A stretch of 33,354 bases of DNA from an uncultured Bacteroides sp. (GCA_902168085.1 CABHOP010000017.1:1-33354), one strand, 5' to 3'; positions 25,329-32,893 are shown, counted from the first letter of the stretch. The notes: generated from the sequence alone by a model not told the origin. Translations and numbers: made by a program.

Positions 25329-25479
25329 GGCTAAAAGCCTGTAAAGACGGGCTTCCTCATATAGCAAAATCCTTGCCAATATATGGAATTGCAAGCCAGT
25401 AAAGGCTTTGCGAGGGATGGTTTCAGCCTTTCTGCAAGTATAAATGTGAATAAACTGTGGAAAGTAGCTACTGGCAAGG
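25329..25479. other. Intergenic segment with dense self-complementarity (possible structured RNA)
   Basis: Between the DUF4286 stop and the HU promoter, several exact complementary pairs occur. They are GGCT/AGCC (25329-25339); AAGCCTG/CGGGCTT (25335-25354, one G-T); CCTTGCCA (25371-25378) with TGGCAAGG (25472-25479); GCCAGTA (25395-25401) with TACTGGC (25469-25475); and AAAGGCT (25401-25407) with AGCCTTT (25425-25431). Some of them exclude each other. The first larger hairpin could be a weak terminator, but no T-run follows. A structured RNA is a guess from pairing only; no known RNA family is recognised. Confidence 0.3.
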
Positions 25480-25510
25480 GTTTGGGAGTATGAAATTTTT
25501 TTTCGGGATA

Positions 25511-25541
25511 TTTGGAAGTGTACTAAAGGTGAGTATATTTG
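25511..25541 (+). promoter_or_regulatory. Promoter of the HU gene (-33 TTTG, -7 TATATTTG)
   Basis: TTTG at 25511-25514 and TATATTTG at 25534-25541 are 19 bases apart, a textbook Bacteroidota promoter. The leader before the ATG at 25594 is about 45 bases and A-rich, as expected for a highly translated Bacteroidota mRNA. Confidence 0.78.
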
Positions 25542-25593
25542 CCTATCCTCAAAGAAATTAATTATCTCACAACTAAACACAAACAAGAAAGCT

Positions 25594-25878
25594 ATGAACA
25601 AAGCTGAATTGATTGACAAATTAGCCAAAGATGCTGGCATCACTAAAACACAAGCTAACGACGCTCTGGATTCTTTCACAAACGCCGTAGTAGCTTCACT
25701 GAAAAAAGGTGACCGCGTAACTCTGGTTGGCTTCGGTACTTTCTCTGTTTCTGAGCGTTCTGCACGTAATGGCCGCAACCCTCAAACAGGTGAAGTGATC
25801 AAAATCAAAGCTCGCAAAGTGCCTAAGTTCAAGGCTGGTAAAGAATTCTCTACTAAAATAGCTGGTGGTAAAAAATAA
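25594..25878 (+). CDS. hup: HU family DNA-binding protein
   Basis: 94 residues, the usual HU size. It opens with MNKAELIDKLAKDAGITKTQA. The dimer core and GFGTFSVSERSARNGRNPQTG, with the DNA-intercalating arm (RNPQTG), are exact family hallmarks, and the tail is KFKAGKEFSTKIAGGKK. It bends and compacts DNA. Codon use differs from the neighbours: isoleucine is mostly ATC/ATT rather than the ATA common elsewhere in the window, which fits high expression. It has a strong consensus promoter and a strong terminator, so it is monocistronic. IHF is less likely because of the Lys-rich ends and the single-gene setting. Confidence 0.97.
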   Translation: MNKAELIDKLAKDAGITKTQANDALDSFTNAVVASLKKGDRVTLVGFGTFSVSERSARNGRNPQTGEVIKIKARKVPKFKAGKEFSTKIAGGKK

Positions 25879-25901
25879 TTACCCCATCTTTTCAAGAGAG
25901 T

Positions 25902-25939
25902 AAAAGCAGGAAAACATTAAAAGTTTCCTGCTTTTTTTT
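25902..25939 (+). terminator. Rho-independent terminator after HU, overlapping the next promoter
   Basis: A perfect 12-bp stem (25902-25913 with 25924-25935, core GCAGGAAA/TTTCCTGC), a 10-base loop, and a T-run to 25939. The last T is also the first base of the bTHX -7 element. Confidence 0.93.
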
Positions 25940-25946
25940 ATTTTTG
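25939..25946 (+). promoter_or_regulatory. -7 promoter element for the bTHX gene
   Basis: TATTTTTG (25939-25946), exact TAnnTTTG, directly follows the HU terminator T-run and lies 19 bases before the ATG at 25966. Confidence 0.55.
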
Positions 25947-25965
25947 CACTCTAAATTTTTATGTC

Positions 25966-26082
25966 ATGGGTAGAGGCGATAAACGCACTAAACGCGGTAA
26001 AATATCAATGGGCAGCTTCGGTAAAATCCGTCCTGCTAAGATCGCGAAAAAAGCAGCTGTTAAAACTGAAAAGAAAGCATAA
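25966..26082 (+). CDS. 30S ribosomal protein bTHX
   Basis: A 38-residue, very basic protein. It opens with MGRGDKRTKRGKISMGSFGK, the hallmark of Bacteroidota bTHX (Thx), which sits in the head of the 30S subunit and stabilises rRNA. The gene is short and easily missed. A longer frame starting at 25961 overlaps it out of frame and has no recognisable content. It lies immediately after HU with its own -7 box and is followed by a terminator, so it is a small stand-alone unit. Confidence 0.92.
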   Translation: MGRGDKRTKRGKISMGSFGKIRPAKIAKKAAVKTEKKA

Positions 26083-26101
26083 TAGCTGTTACACATTATT
26101 C

Positions 26102-26133
26102 AATGCCCCGCTAAGCCGGGGTATTGTTGTTTT
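26102..26133 (+). terminator. Rho-independent terminator after bTHX
   Basis: A 9-bp stem AATGCCCCG/CGGGGTATT (26102-26110, 26117-26125; one G-T wobble) with loop CTAAGC is followed by GTTGTTTT. Confidence 0.85.
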
Positions 26134-26176
26134 AGGCCTTTTTGTAAACAATCTGTTATTGAGTACCTGCGCGGTA

Positions 26177-26205
26177 TTGATTATCTCACAATTCCTATAA
26201 GTTTG
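26177..26205 (+). promoter_or_regulatory. Promoter of the epimerase gene (-33 TTG, -7 TAAGTTTG)
   Basis: TTG at 26177-26179 and TAAGTTTG at 26198-26205 are 18 bases apart. The box ends 18 bases before the ATG at 26224. Confidence 0.65.
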
Positions 26206-26223
26206 CGCAGCTAAAATAAAATT

Positions 26224-27207
26224 ATGGCTCCTTTTCATACTAAAGACATTGGCAATAGCAGCTTCCTGGTAACAGGTGGTGCGGGTTTCATTGGTTCGCA
26301 TATAGTGGAGTACCTGTTAAAATATGGTGCGGGTAAAGTGCGTGTGCTGGATAACTTGTCTACCGGTTTTCAAAAGAACCTGGACCTGTTCAAAGGCTAT
26401 GAAAACTTTGAGTTCATAGAAGGAGATATCAGGGATTATGCTACCTGCCAGAAGGCTTGCGAGGGTATCGACTATGTATCGCACCAGGCAGCGCTGGGTT
26501 CTGTGCCACGCTCGGTAAAAGACCCGGTAACCAGCAATGAAGTGAATGTGAGTGGTTTTGTGAATGTGATAACAGCGGCCAAGAACAGCGGTGTGAAAAC
26601 CTTTGTGTATGCGTCTTCATCTTCTATTTATGGCGACGAGCCAAACTTGCCAAAGGTAGAGGAACGTGTAGGCAACCCGCTTTCTCCTTACGCAGTTACC
26701 AAGAAAACCAATGAATTATATGCCAACGTGTTTCATGACCTGTATAACATGAACGTAGTTGGCTTGCGATATTTTAACGTGTTTGGCCCCCGGCAAGACC
26801 CCGATGGCCCGTATGCTGCGGTAATACCTTTGTTTGTGAGTGGCATCATCAACCAAGCCCCAGTATATATAAATGGTGATGGTGAACAAACCCGTGATTT
26901 TACATTTGTAGATAATGCCGTGCAAGCCAATATACGCGGTATGCTTACCGATAACGGTGCTGCCTTTGGCGAGGCATATAACGTAGCTGTAGGTGAGAAC
27001 TTCTCTGTAAACTTCCTGTACAATGCCATCCGCGAAATGCTGGGTTTGCAGCATGAGGCTACTTACCGCGACCCGCGCGAGGGCGATATACGCAATTCAT
27101 TGGCCGACATCAGCAAGGCGAAAAACCTGCTGGGCTATGCGCCTACACAACGTTTTATAGAAGGCCTGAAACAAACAGTAACCTTCTTTAAAGAAATGTA
27201 TAGCTAA
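26224..27207 (+). CDS. UDP-sugar 4-epimerase of the WbpP/TviC (UDP-GlcNAc or UDP-GlcNAcA) type
   Basis: 327 residues, extended SDR fold. The NAD-binding motif is TGGAGFIGSH with GGAGFIG at 18-24. The catalytic set is YASSSSIYGDEP plus SPYAVTKK (Tyr156, Lys160). The stretches 'PKVEERVGNPLSPYAVTKKTNELYA' and 'RYFNVFGPRQDPDGPYAAVIPLF' and the four-Ser run are typical of the WbpP/TviC/WbtF branch, which epimerises UDP-GlcNAc or its uronic acid form at C4, rather than of GalE. It opens the surface polysaccharide region and has its own promoter. Its stop lies 2 bases from the stop of the convergent glycosyltransferase gene. The exact substrate is inference. Confidence 0.83.
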   Translation: MAPFHTKDIGNSSFLVTGGAGFIGSHIVEYLLKYGAGKVRVLDNLSTGFQKNLDLFKGYENFEFIEGDIRDYATCQKACEGIDYVSHQAALGSVPRSVKDPVTSNEVNVSGFVNVITAAKNSGVKTFVYASSSSIYGDEPNLPKVEERVGNPLSPYAVTKKTNELYANVFHDLYNMNVVGLRYFNVFGPRQDPDGPYAAVIPLFVSGIINQAPVYINGDGEQTRDFTFVDNAVQANIRGMLTDNGAAFGEAYNVAVGENFSVNFLYNAIREMLGLQHEATYRDPREGDIRNSLADISKAKNLLGYAPTQRFIEGLKQTVTFFKEMYS

Positions 27208-27209
27208 GG

Positions 27210-28460
27210 CTAAATGCTATCTTCCAGATTAGTAGGTAACGGACGACTGAATCTATTGCGGTAATCAACGCCTTTCTGGTCGAGCAGCGTGTAGTAGTAT
27301 GCACTCATATCATGTACCAATCGTTGGTAAGAGAATTTACTCTGCACAAAGTTGCGGCCCTGTGCGCCGAAGTAAGCCCGCTGTTCTGCATTGTTGATGA
27401 GTTTCAATAGTGCAGCAGCAAACAGGTCGGCTTCATTGGGTTCTGTAATATAGCCGCAGAGGTTATCTGTCACTACATCGGCCACACCACCCACATTTGT
27501 AGATACTACAGGGCGTGCAGCGGCCTGCGCCTCAATAAGCGATACAGGTGTGCCTTCATTGTGAGAGGTAAGGGCTACTATATCCAGTCCTGCTAATACT
27601 ACATCCATATCTGTTTGCCAGGAAGTGCATATAGCCGTAGCATCGCGTTTATCTTCAGGATAATATGCATAATCGATACCGGCCGCTTTAAACGCTGCTT
27701 CCATTTGCGGACGCATATCACCATCGCCTATTACTACAAACTTCACTCGCTGTGTAGTTTGGGCCAATACCTTTTGTGCGGCAGCTACAAACAGGCTATG
27801 ATTTTTTACAGGCACTACGCGACCAATGATGCCGATTGCTATTTCATCATCGTGCAGGTAATACTTACTTCTGAATTCTGCACGTTTGGCATCCTGGTAT
27901 TGCTGAAACTTGTCCAGATCGAGACCCAGGGGGATAATCTGCATTTTTTCAGGCGGGCATATTTTATAGATATTGGTAAGCTCGTTTTTCTGTAGCTCAC
28001 TAATGGCGATGATGCCGGTAGAGCGTTTGGCCAGGTAGCGTTCTATATTGATAAACGTATTAGTTTTCCATTTGCTGAAATAGCTATGGAAGACATGGCC
28101 GTGAAAAGTATGTACGATAACAGGCACTTTACAGGCATCGGCTGCTAGTCTGCCCAGCAGTCCTGATTTGGCAGCATGTGTGTGCACTATATCGGGCCTG
28201 AATTTCTCTATCAGCCGCTTTATTTTCCTGTAGGCTATGCCATCGTTCACAGGGCTTATCTGGCGCACCATTTCAGGTACAACTACAGGCGAAAGCCCGA
28301 GGTTGGCAGTCAGGTGGTCTGCGTCCTGCTCGTGGTCGTCCTTGCCGCCTATTACCAGCATGGTTTCAAATTCAGGAGCCATGTATTTGGTAAGGTAAGT
28401 AGCATTGATGGCAGGGCCGCCTATTATCAACCTATTGAGTATGCGTAGAACACGGGGCAT
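27210..28460 (-). CDS. Glycosyltransferase family 4 protein
   Basis: 416 residues, GT-B fold. The N-terminal domain has LIIGGPAINATYLTKYMAPE and 'DIVHTHAAKSGLLGRLAADACKVPVIVHTFHGHVFHSYF'. The C-terminal nucleotide-sugar site has 'IGIIGRVVPVKNHSLFVAAAQ' and the EX7E element in 'EGTPVSLIEAQAAARPVVSTNVGGV'. It is a cytoplasmic/membrane-face retaining transferase for surface glycan assembly; donor and acceptor are unknown. It lies 38 bases downstream of the asparagine-synthase-type gene on the same strand and probably shares its transcript. Its stop is 2 bases from that of the convergent epimerase gene. Confidence 0.92.
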   Translation of the reverse strand: MPRVLRILNRLIIGGPAINATYLTKYMAPEFETMLVIGGKDDHEQDADHLTANLGLSPVVVPEMVRQISPVNDGIAYRKIKRLIEKFRPDIVHTHAAKSGLLGRLAADACKVPVIVHTFHGHVFHSYFSKWKTNTFINIERYLAKRSTGIIAISELQKNELTNIYKICPPEKMQIIPLGLDLDKFQQYQDAKRAEFRSKYYLHDDEIAIGIIGRVVPVKNHSLFVAAAQKVLAQTTQRVKFVVIGDGDMRPQMEAAFKAAGIDYAYYPEDKRDATAICTSWQTDMDVVLAGLDIVALTSHNEGTPVSLIEAQAAARPVVSTNVGGVADVVTDNLCGYITEPNEADLFAAALLKLINNAEQRAYFGAQGRNFVQSKFSYQRLVHDMSAYYYTLLDQKGVDYRNRFSRPLPTNLEDSI

Positions 28461-28498
28461 GGTAGCAAAATAACAGCGTTAAAATTACAACAGTATTA

Positions 28499-30409
28499 TT
28501 ATTGATTGAAGTATTTCTTCCACCAGTGCTGGAACACAATAAGCGCCCATATGGTAGCGTGGCTATCTTCAGGGCTGCTACTATGCAGTTTACGTTTCAG
28601 GTTTTCTATGGCCGTTACATCAAATATGCCCTGCTGTTCTACAAATTGTTTGGATAACAGGTCATCATTTATCATGCCCCATAGCTCTTTCCTGAACCAA
28701 TCGAGCAAGGGTATTTCAAAGCCGTGCTTTGGCCTGTTGTATATTTCTTCGGGCAGCATAGGGCGGAAGGCATCCTGTACTATCTTCTTTTTCATGCCGG
28801 CATCTACCTTATATTCCACAGGTAATGCAAAGGCGAAGTCTACCACCTTATGATCCAGGAAGGGGCTGCGTACCTCCAGGCTGTTGGCCATGCTCATCAT
28901 ATCTACCTTCACCAGCATATCGCTTACCAGCACCAGGTTCATATCAGTAAGCAATACTTCATTGAAGTCATTATCCAGGTGTTGCAGAATGTCCGTTCGT
29001 TCTTTCTGCATCAGGTTGGTGTTTACCTGTTGCAGTGAGGCAGCTGTCAACAGCTTGTTGACCTGCAATGGCGTGTTGAAGGATGCCCAACGCCAGTACC
29101 TGTCTTTTACAGAAAGATTGGCACCCTCTGCAAAACGGTGCAGTTGGCGGAAGAGGTTTGTTATTTTATTATTACGGCTGCGCGGCAGGCTTTGCCATAA
29201 AGGCAACCCGGCCTTTACCATATTGTTCACCAGCGATGGCTGCCGCATCTTCCATTCTGCCGCATGCTTGTTGTATCCTCCAAACACTTCGTCACCACCA
29301 TCGCCGCTTAGTGCTACGGTTACATGCTTACGTGTGTAATAGCACAGTATAAACTCCGGAATAGCAGAGGAGTCTGCAAAAGGCTCATCCAGGTAATCGA
29401 GCACATCATTCACATGCTCTAAAAAGTCATTGGTACTTAATGAAAATACCGTGTGGTTTGTTTTATACTTATCGGCAACCAATTTAGCGTACTTCGTTTC
29501 ATCGAAGAAGGGGTTGTCTTTGTAGCCTATGGAAAAAGTATTCAGTTTATCGGTGTAGCGGCTGGCCAGCGCCACCACTACCGATGAGTCGATACCACCG
29601 CTAAGGAAAGCCCCCAGCGGCACATCGGCTATCATGCGTTCCTGAACAGATACATCCATGCGCTTCACCAGCTCCTGCTGCGCATCCTCGTAGCTGTACT
29701 TATTGTAGCCTGCAGTATCTATCTCGATTTCGTAATAAGACTTAGACGTTTCAAAGCCATTCTTGCCATATATCGCATAGTGCCCGGGTAATAGTTTTGC
29801 TACGCCCTTCAGCATGCTTTGTGGCTGGGGTATATAGTTGAGCTGCAGGTATTGATGCAGTACAGTGTAATCCAGTTCGCGGGGAATGTTCCATTCCAGC
29901 AGTGCCTTCATTTCAGATGCAAAAGCAAGATGGTCTTCCGTAGCATGATAGAGCAGGGGTTTCTTGCCAAAGCGGTCGCGGGCCAGTATCATTTGCCCGG
30001 TAATGGTATCATAGAATGAAAAGGCAAAAAAACCGTATAGCCATTGTATGCTTTCTACACCATATTCTATCAAGAGGTATAGCAATATTTCGGTATCGGA
30101 TGTGGTTTTTAAACCACCTATGCGCTCGATTGTTTTAGCAAGATAGGTGTCTGATAATTGCTTGTAGTTAAATATCTCTCCGTTGAAGACCAGCACATAC
30201 CTGCCCGTGGCATCGGTCATGGGTTGGGTAGCGCAAGAGGAAGTGTCAATGATAGACAGGCGGCGATGCCCGAGGGCTACAGACTCATTAACAAAAACAT
30301 TTCCGCTGTCGGGGCCGCGTAAAAATAGTTTTTCTGTTGATTGTTCTATTTTTGCGAGATTAGCGGTTGCAGTTGTCTTAAAAGCGTAATAGCCGGTTAT
30401 ACCACACAT
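28499..30409 (-). CDS. asnB: Asparagine synthase (glutamine-hydrolysing) family amidotransferase
   Basis: 636 residues. The class II glutaminase domain begins MCGITGYYAF with the nucleophile Cys2 exposed after Met removal, followed by RRLSIID and FNGEIFNY. The synthetase domain has the PP-loop SGGIDSS (270-276) and 'LSGDGGDEVFGGYNKH'. Both domains look intact. Housekeeping AsnB makes asparagine from aspartate and glutamine. Paralogues in polysaccharide loci (for example WbpS of Pseudomonas O-antigen, WbtH of Francisella) instead are implicated in amidating uronic acids. The position between a WbpP-like epimerase, glycosyltransferases and a membrane protein favours the second role here. The -7 box is at 30430-30437. 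Confidence 0.9.
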   Translation of the reverse strand: MCGITGYYAFKTTATANLAKIEQSTEKLFLRGPDSGNVFVNESVALGHRRLSIIDTSSCATQPMTDATGRYVLVFNGEIFNYKQLSDTYLAKTIERIGGLKTTSDTEILLYLLIEYGVESIQWLYGFFAFSFYDTITGQMILARDRFGKKPLLYHATEDHLAFASEMKALLEWNIPRELDYTVLHQYLQLNYIPQPQSMLKGVAKLLPGHYAIYGKNGFETSKSYYEIEIDTAGYNKYSYEDAQQELVKRMDVSVQERMIADVPLGAFLSGGIDSSVVVALASRYTDKLNTFSIGYKDNPFFDETKYAKLVADKYKTNHTVFSLSTNDFLEHVNDVLDYLDEPFADSSAIPEFILCYYTRKHVTVALSGDGGDEVFGGYNKHAAEWKMRQPSLVNNMVKAGLPLWQSLPRSRNNKITNLFRQLHRFAEGANLSVKDRYWRWASFNTPLQVNKLLTAASLQQVNTNLMQKERTDILQHLDNDFNEVLLTDMNLVLVSDMLVKVDMMSMANSLEVRSPFLDHKVVDFAFALPVEYKVDAGMKKKIVQDAFRPMLPEEIYNRPKHGFEIPLLDWFRKELWGMINDDLLSKQFVEQQGIFDVTAIENLKRKLHSSSPEDSHATIWALIVFQHWWKKYFNQ

Positions 30410-30429
30410 GTAACGGATAGATGGTTGGA

Positions 30430-30437
30430 CAAAGTTA
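30430..30437 (-). promoter_or_regulatory. -7 promoter element for the asnB-type gene
   Basis: On the minus strand this reads TAACTTTG, matching TAnnTTTG, 20 bases before the ATG at 30409. It lies in the 55-base divergent gap shared with the membrane protein gene. Confidence 0.55.
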
Positions 30438-30464
30438 ATTGCCCGGATACGAAAAAATAATCAG

Positions 30465-31814
30465 ATGCAATTTATAACATTACTTGACTATTTGTTGCTG
30501 CCCTTCTATTTAGTCATTATTTATCTTGTTGCATTTAAGATACGTGATACCCAATATCCTCCCGGCCATAGCTGGAGGCCCTATTTTATTCCGGGGTTAA
30601 CGGCTAAAATAGTGGGTGCCCTGCTTATTGGTATGGTATATCAATATTACTATGGCGGCGGTGGTGATACGGTCAATTACTTTCACCATGCGCAGATCAT
30701 AAACAGTTCTTTCGGGGAGTCGATAAGTAAGTGGTTTGGACTGATACTGCATATACCGGAATGGTATGATGGCAAATATGCCGAATATATATCGCAGATG
30801 TGGTGGTACGATGCACATACCGAGTATATAGTTTGCTGCATCACCGCTTTGCTGGGTGTGTTTACTTTTACAACATACTTGCCTACGGCAGTATTATTGG
30901 GTACCATAGCTTATACAGGTATCTGGGCACTATTCAGAACCTTTGCCACCAAATATCCTTACTATACCAAGCAAATAGCCATTTCAGTACTCTTCATACC
31001 CAGCACCGTAATGTGGGGATCCGGTATTTTTAAAGATACCATTTGTATGTTCGGGCTGGGGTGGCTTACTTATGGTGCTTTCCGTGCTTTGATAAACCGT
31101 GACTTTCGTCCGGCTGTACTTATCATGACGGTGGTAGGTTTTTACCTGGTGGCAAAGATCAAAGTATACATACTGCTGGCATTTGTACCGGCCCTGGCTT
31201 TATGGATATTGTTTACCTATTCTCATCGCATTCGCAGTAGCGGGGGAAGGTTTGTAGTCAAATTGATGGTGTTTGTAGTAGCAGGTGGCGGGTTTATGTT
31301 CTTTTCACAAAAGTTTGCTTCATCGTTAGGTAAATACTCGCTGGAGAACGTAGCCAAGACATCTTATGTTACCAGTACTTATATCGCATCGGTATCGGGC
31401 GATGAAGGTTCTGCTTACGACCTGGGCCCTATGGATCCGTCATTAGCAGGGATGCTGAAGAAGTTTCCGGCAGCAGTGGTAGTATCCCTGTTTCGCCCTT
31501 TCTTGTGGGAAACCAAGAAGGTGATGCAATTGCTGAATGCCGTTGAAGCCACTTTATTCCTATGGGTAACCATAAAGGTTTTATTGACCCTTGGCTTCAA
31601 ACGTACCTGGCGTACCATTTCCAGCGACCCTACCATACAGTTCTGCCTCATCTTCGCTATTATCTTCGCCTTTGCTGTAGGTATATCTTCGGGCAACTTT
31701 GGTGCGCTGTCGCGCTACCGCATACCTTGCCTGCCATTTTACGCCATGGCTATGATGCTCATCTATTACAGGCACATGCCAGTACAGAAGAATATATTAT
31801 CGCTTAAATTATAA
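30465..31814 (+). CDS. Multi-pass membrane protein of a polysaccharide locus, possible Wzy/EpsG-like polymerase
   Basis: 449 residues with about 9-10 hydrophobic segments. Between TM2 and TM3 it carries GGGGDTVNYFHHA (64-76), and after a long loop a conserved-looking 'VMWGSGIFKDTICMFGLGWL'. Near the C-terminus the 'SSGNFGALSRYRIPCLPFYAMAMMLIYY' segment resembles the last TM of O-antigen polymerase/EpsG-like and other large sugar-handling membrane proteins. I cannot assign a family firmly. Its position between glycosyltransferase genes suggests glycan polymerisation, and no other polymerase or flippase candidate is visible in the window. It is divergent from the asnB-type gene, and its stop is one base from the stop of the convergent glycosyltransferase gene. 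Confidence 0.7.
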   Translation: MQFITLLDYLLLPFYLVIIYLVAFKIRDTQYPPGHSWRPYFIPGLTAKIVGALLIGMVYQYYYGGGGDTVNYFHHAQIINSSFGESISKWFGLILHIPEWYDGKYAEYISQMWWYDAHTEYIVCCITALLGVFTFTTYLPTAVLLGTIAYTGIWALFRTFATKYPYYTKQIAISVLFIPSTVMWGSGIFKDTICMFGLGWLTYGAFRALINRDFRPAVLIMTVVGFYLVAKIKVYILLAFVPALALWILFTYSHRIRSSGGRFVVKLMVFVVAGGGFMFFSQKFASSLGKYSLENVAKTSYVTSTYIASVSGDEGSAYDLGPMDPSLAGMLKKFPAAVVVSLFRPFLWETKKVMQLLNAVEATLFLWVTIKVLLTLGFKRTWRTISSDPTIQFCLIFAIIFAFAVGISSGNFGALSRYRIPCLPFYAMAMMLIYYRHMPVQKNILSLKL

Positions 31815-31815
31815 G

Positions 31816-32892
31816 CTAAGAAAACAGGCGGATAAAATTATCCTTTTGCGATTGAACGCTGTACTCATTCAGCATTTTGGTGCGTCCTGCCGCACCCATT
31901 GATTGCCTGAGCCCAGCATCCTGCACCAGTTTTTTAAGTCCTGCTTTCCATGCATCTTTTGTGGTGCAGAGGTACCCGTTAATGCCTTCTTCAATAATAG
32001 TCTTATTAACCCCCACAGGACTGGCTACTGCCGGTATGCCTAATGAAAGATACTGAATCAGTTTAAAGCCGCATTTACCTTCGCTCCATGCATCATTGTG
32101 TAGTGGCATGATGCCCACATCCATCTTTAGCAAATCTGCTATTTCTGTAGTTGCATTCCAAGGCAGGAATTGCCAGTCGTGTAATGGTAGCTCGGGTTTC
32201 TTGTCTGCTATCACGAGGAAGGTGAAATCCAGCTCTTGTTGTAGCTCATTCAATACATCTACCACCTCGTAAATAAAGGGTAGGGTAGAGTGGCTGCCTG
32301 TCCAGCCTACTACTACTTTATGGTTGCCGTGTTGTTTGATGCCATTGTGCATACGTACCATATCCACACAAGTGGGTATGCGCACTACATCCGAATTATA
32401 TTGACCTGCATAATTACAGAGATAATCATTGCCGCCGGCTACTTTGTAAGCCCATTTGCAAATGTGCTTTACCTTCCAGAAAGCTTTGAACCATGAAACC
32501 AGTTTGTTCTCTGCACTTGTGTTAGGTATCCATATGGCATCGTCAAAGTCGTATATCAGTTTCTTACGCCATAGTTTAGCTATGATCCATTCAAATATGG
32601 GTGGCCCGAGCGGTGCAGCTTCGCGGTGTACGAATACATAATCGTATCTATGTACATCTACCAGTGCTGTTTTGAGGCGCTGTAAATAACCTTTGATAAC
32701 ACCCCATGCTTTTTGGGTAGCAGAGCCTTTTTTATAAAGTACCTTCCATGTCCCCTCGCTCATGAAAGGTGCAATGCGATATGGTATGCCCGCCTCCTGC
32801 AGATATGGTTCAAATAGTTCTACCCTGAAGCGCTGCGATGGTGCATGCTTTACGGGGTAAGGAACAATGAACAATACTTTTGGTGCAGGCAT
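31816..32892 (-). CDS. Glycosyltransferase (GT-B, family 1/4-like)
   Basis: 358 residues. The N-terminal half has 'VLFIVPYPVKHAPSQRFRVELFEPYL' and the motif LIYDFDDAIWIPN (112-124), typical of a Bacteroidota polysaccharide glycosyltransferase group. The C-terminal half has VGWTGSHSTLPFIYEVV, 'DVGIMPLHNDAWSEGKCGFKLIQYLSLGIPAVASPVGVN', corresponding to the nucleotide-sugar site with the conserved Glu/Lys. It likely adds a sugar to a lipid-linked intermediate; specificity is unknown. It follows the next upstream gene (32894 onward, minus strand) after a single base (TGATATG), so the two are translationally coupled. Confidence 0.88.
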   Translation of the reverse strand: MPAPKVLFIVPYPVKHAPSQRFRVELFEPYLQEAGIPYRIAPFMSEGTWKVLYKKGSATQKAWGVIKGYLQRLKTALVDVHRYDYVFVHREAAPLGPPIFEWIIAKLWRKKLIYDFDDAIWIPNTSAENKLVSWFKAFWKVKHICKWAYKVAGGNDYLCNYAGQYNSDVVRIPTCVDMVRMHNGIKQHGNHKVVVGWTGSHSTLPFIYEVVDVLNELQQELDFTFLVIADKKPELPLHDWQFLPWNATTEIADLLKMDVGIMPLHNDAWSEGKCGFKLIQYLSLGIPAVASPVGVNKTIIEEGINGYLCTTKDAWKAGLKKLVQDAGLRQSMGAAGRTKMLNEYSVQSQKDNFIRLFS

Positions 32893-32893
32893 A

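Noticed and set aside
25445-25463. DnaA-box-like 9-mer (TTATTCACA on the minus strand) and an adjacent weaker copy 11 bases away, considered as an origin or regulatory site near HU.
   Set aside because: One match of this degenerate motif is expected by chance in a window this size, the second copy has two mismatches, and there is no AT-rich unwinding element or dnaA/dnaN/gidA context.
25961-26200. 79-codon frame starting 5 bases before the bTHX gene.
   Set aside because: It overlaps bTHX out of frame and runs through the bTHX terminator. The bTHX frame encodes a clearly conserved ribosomal protein.
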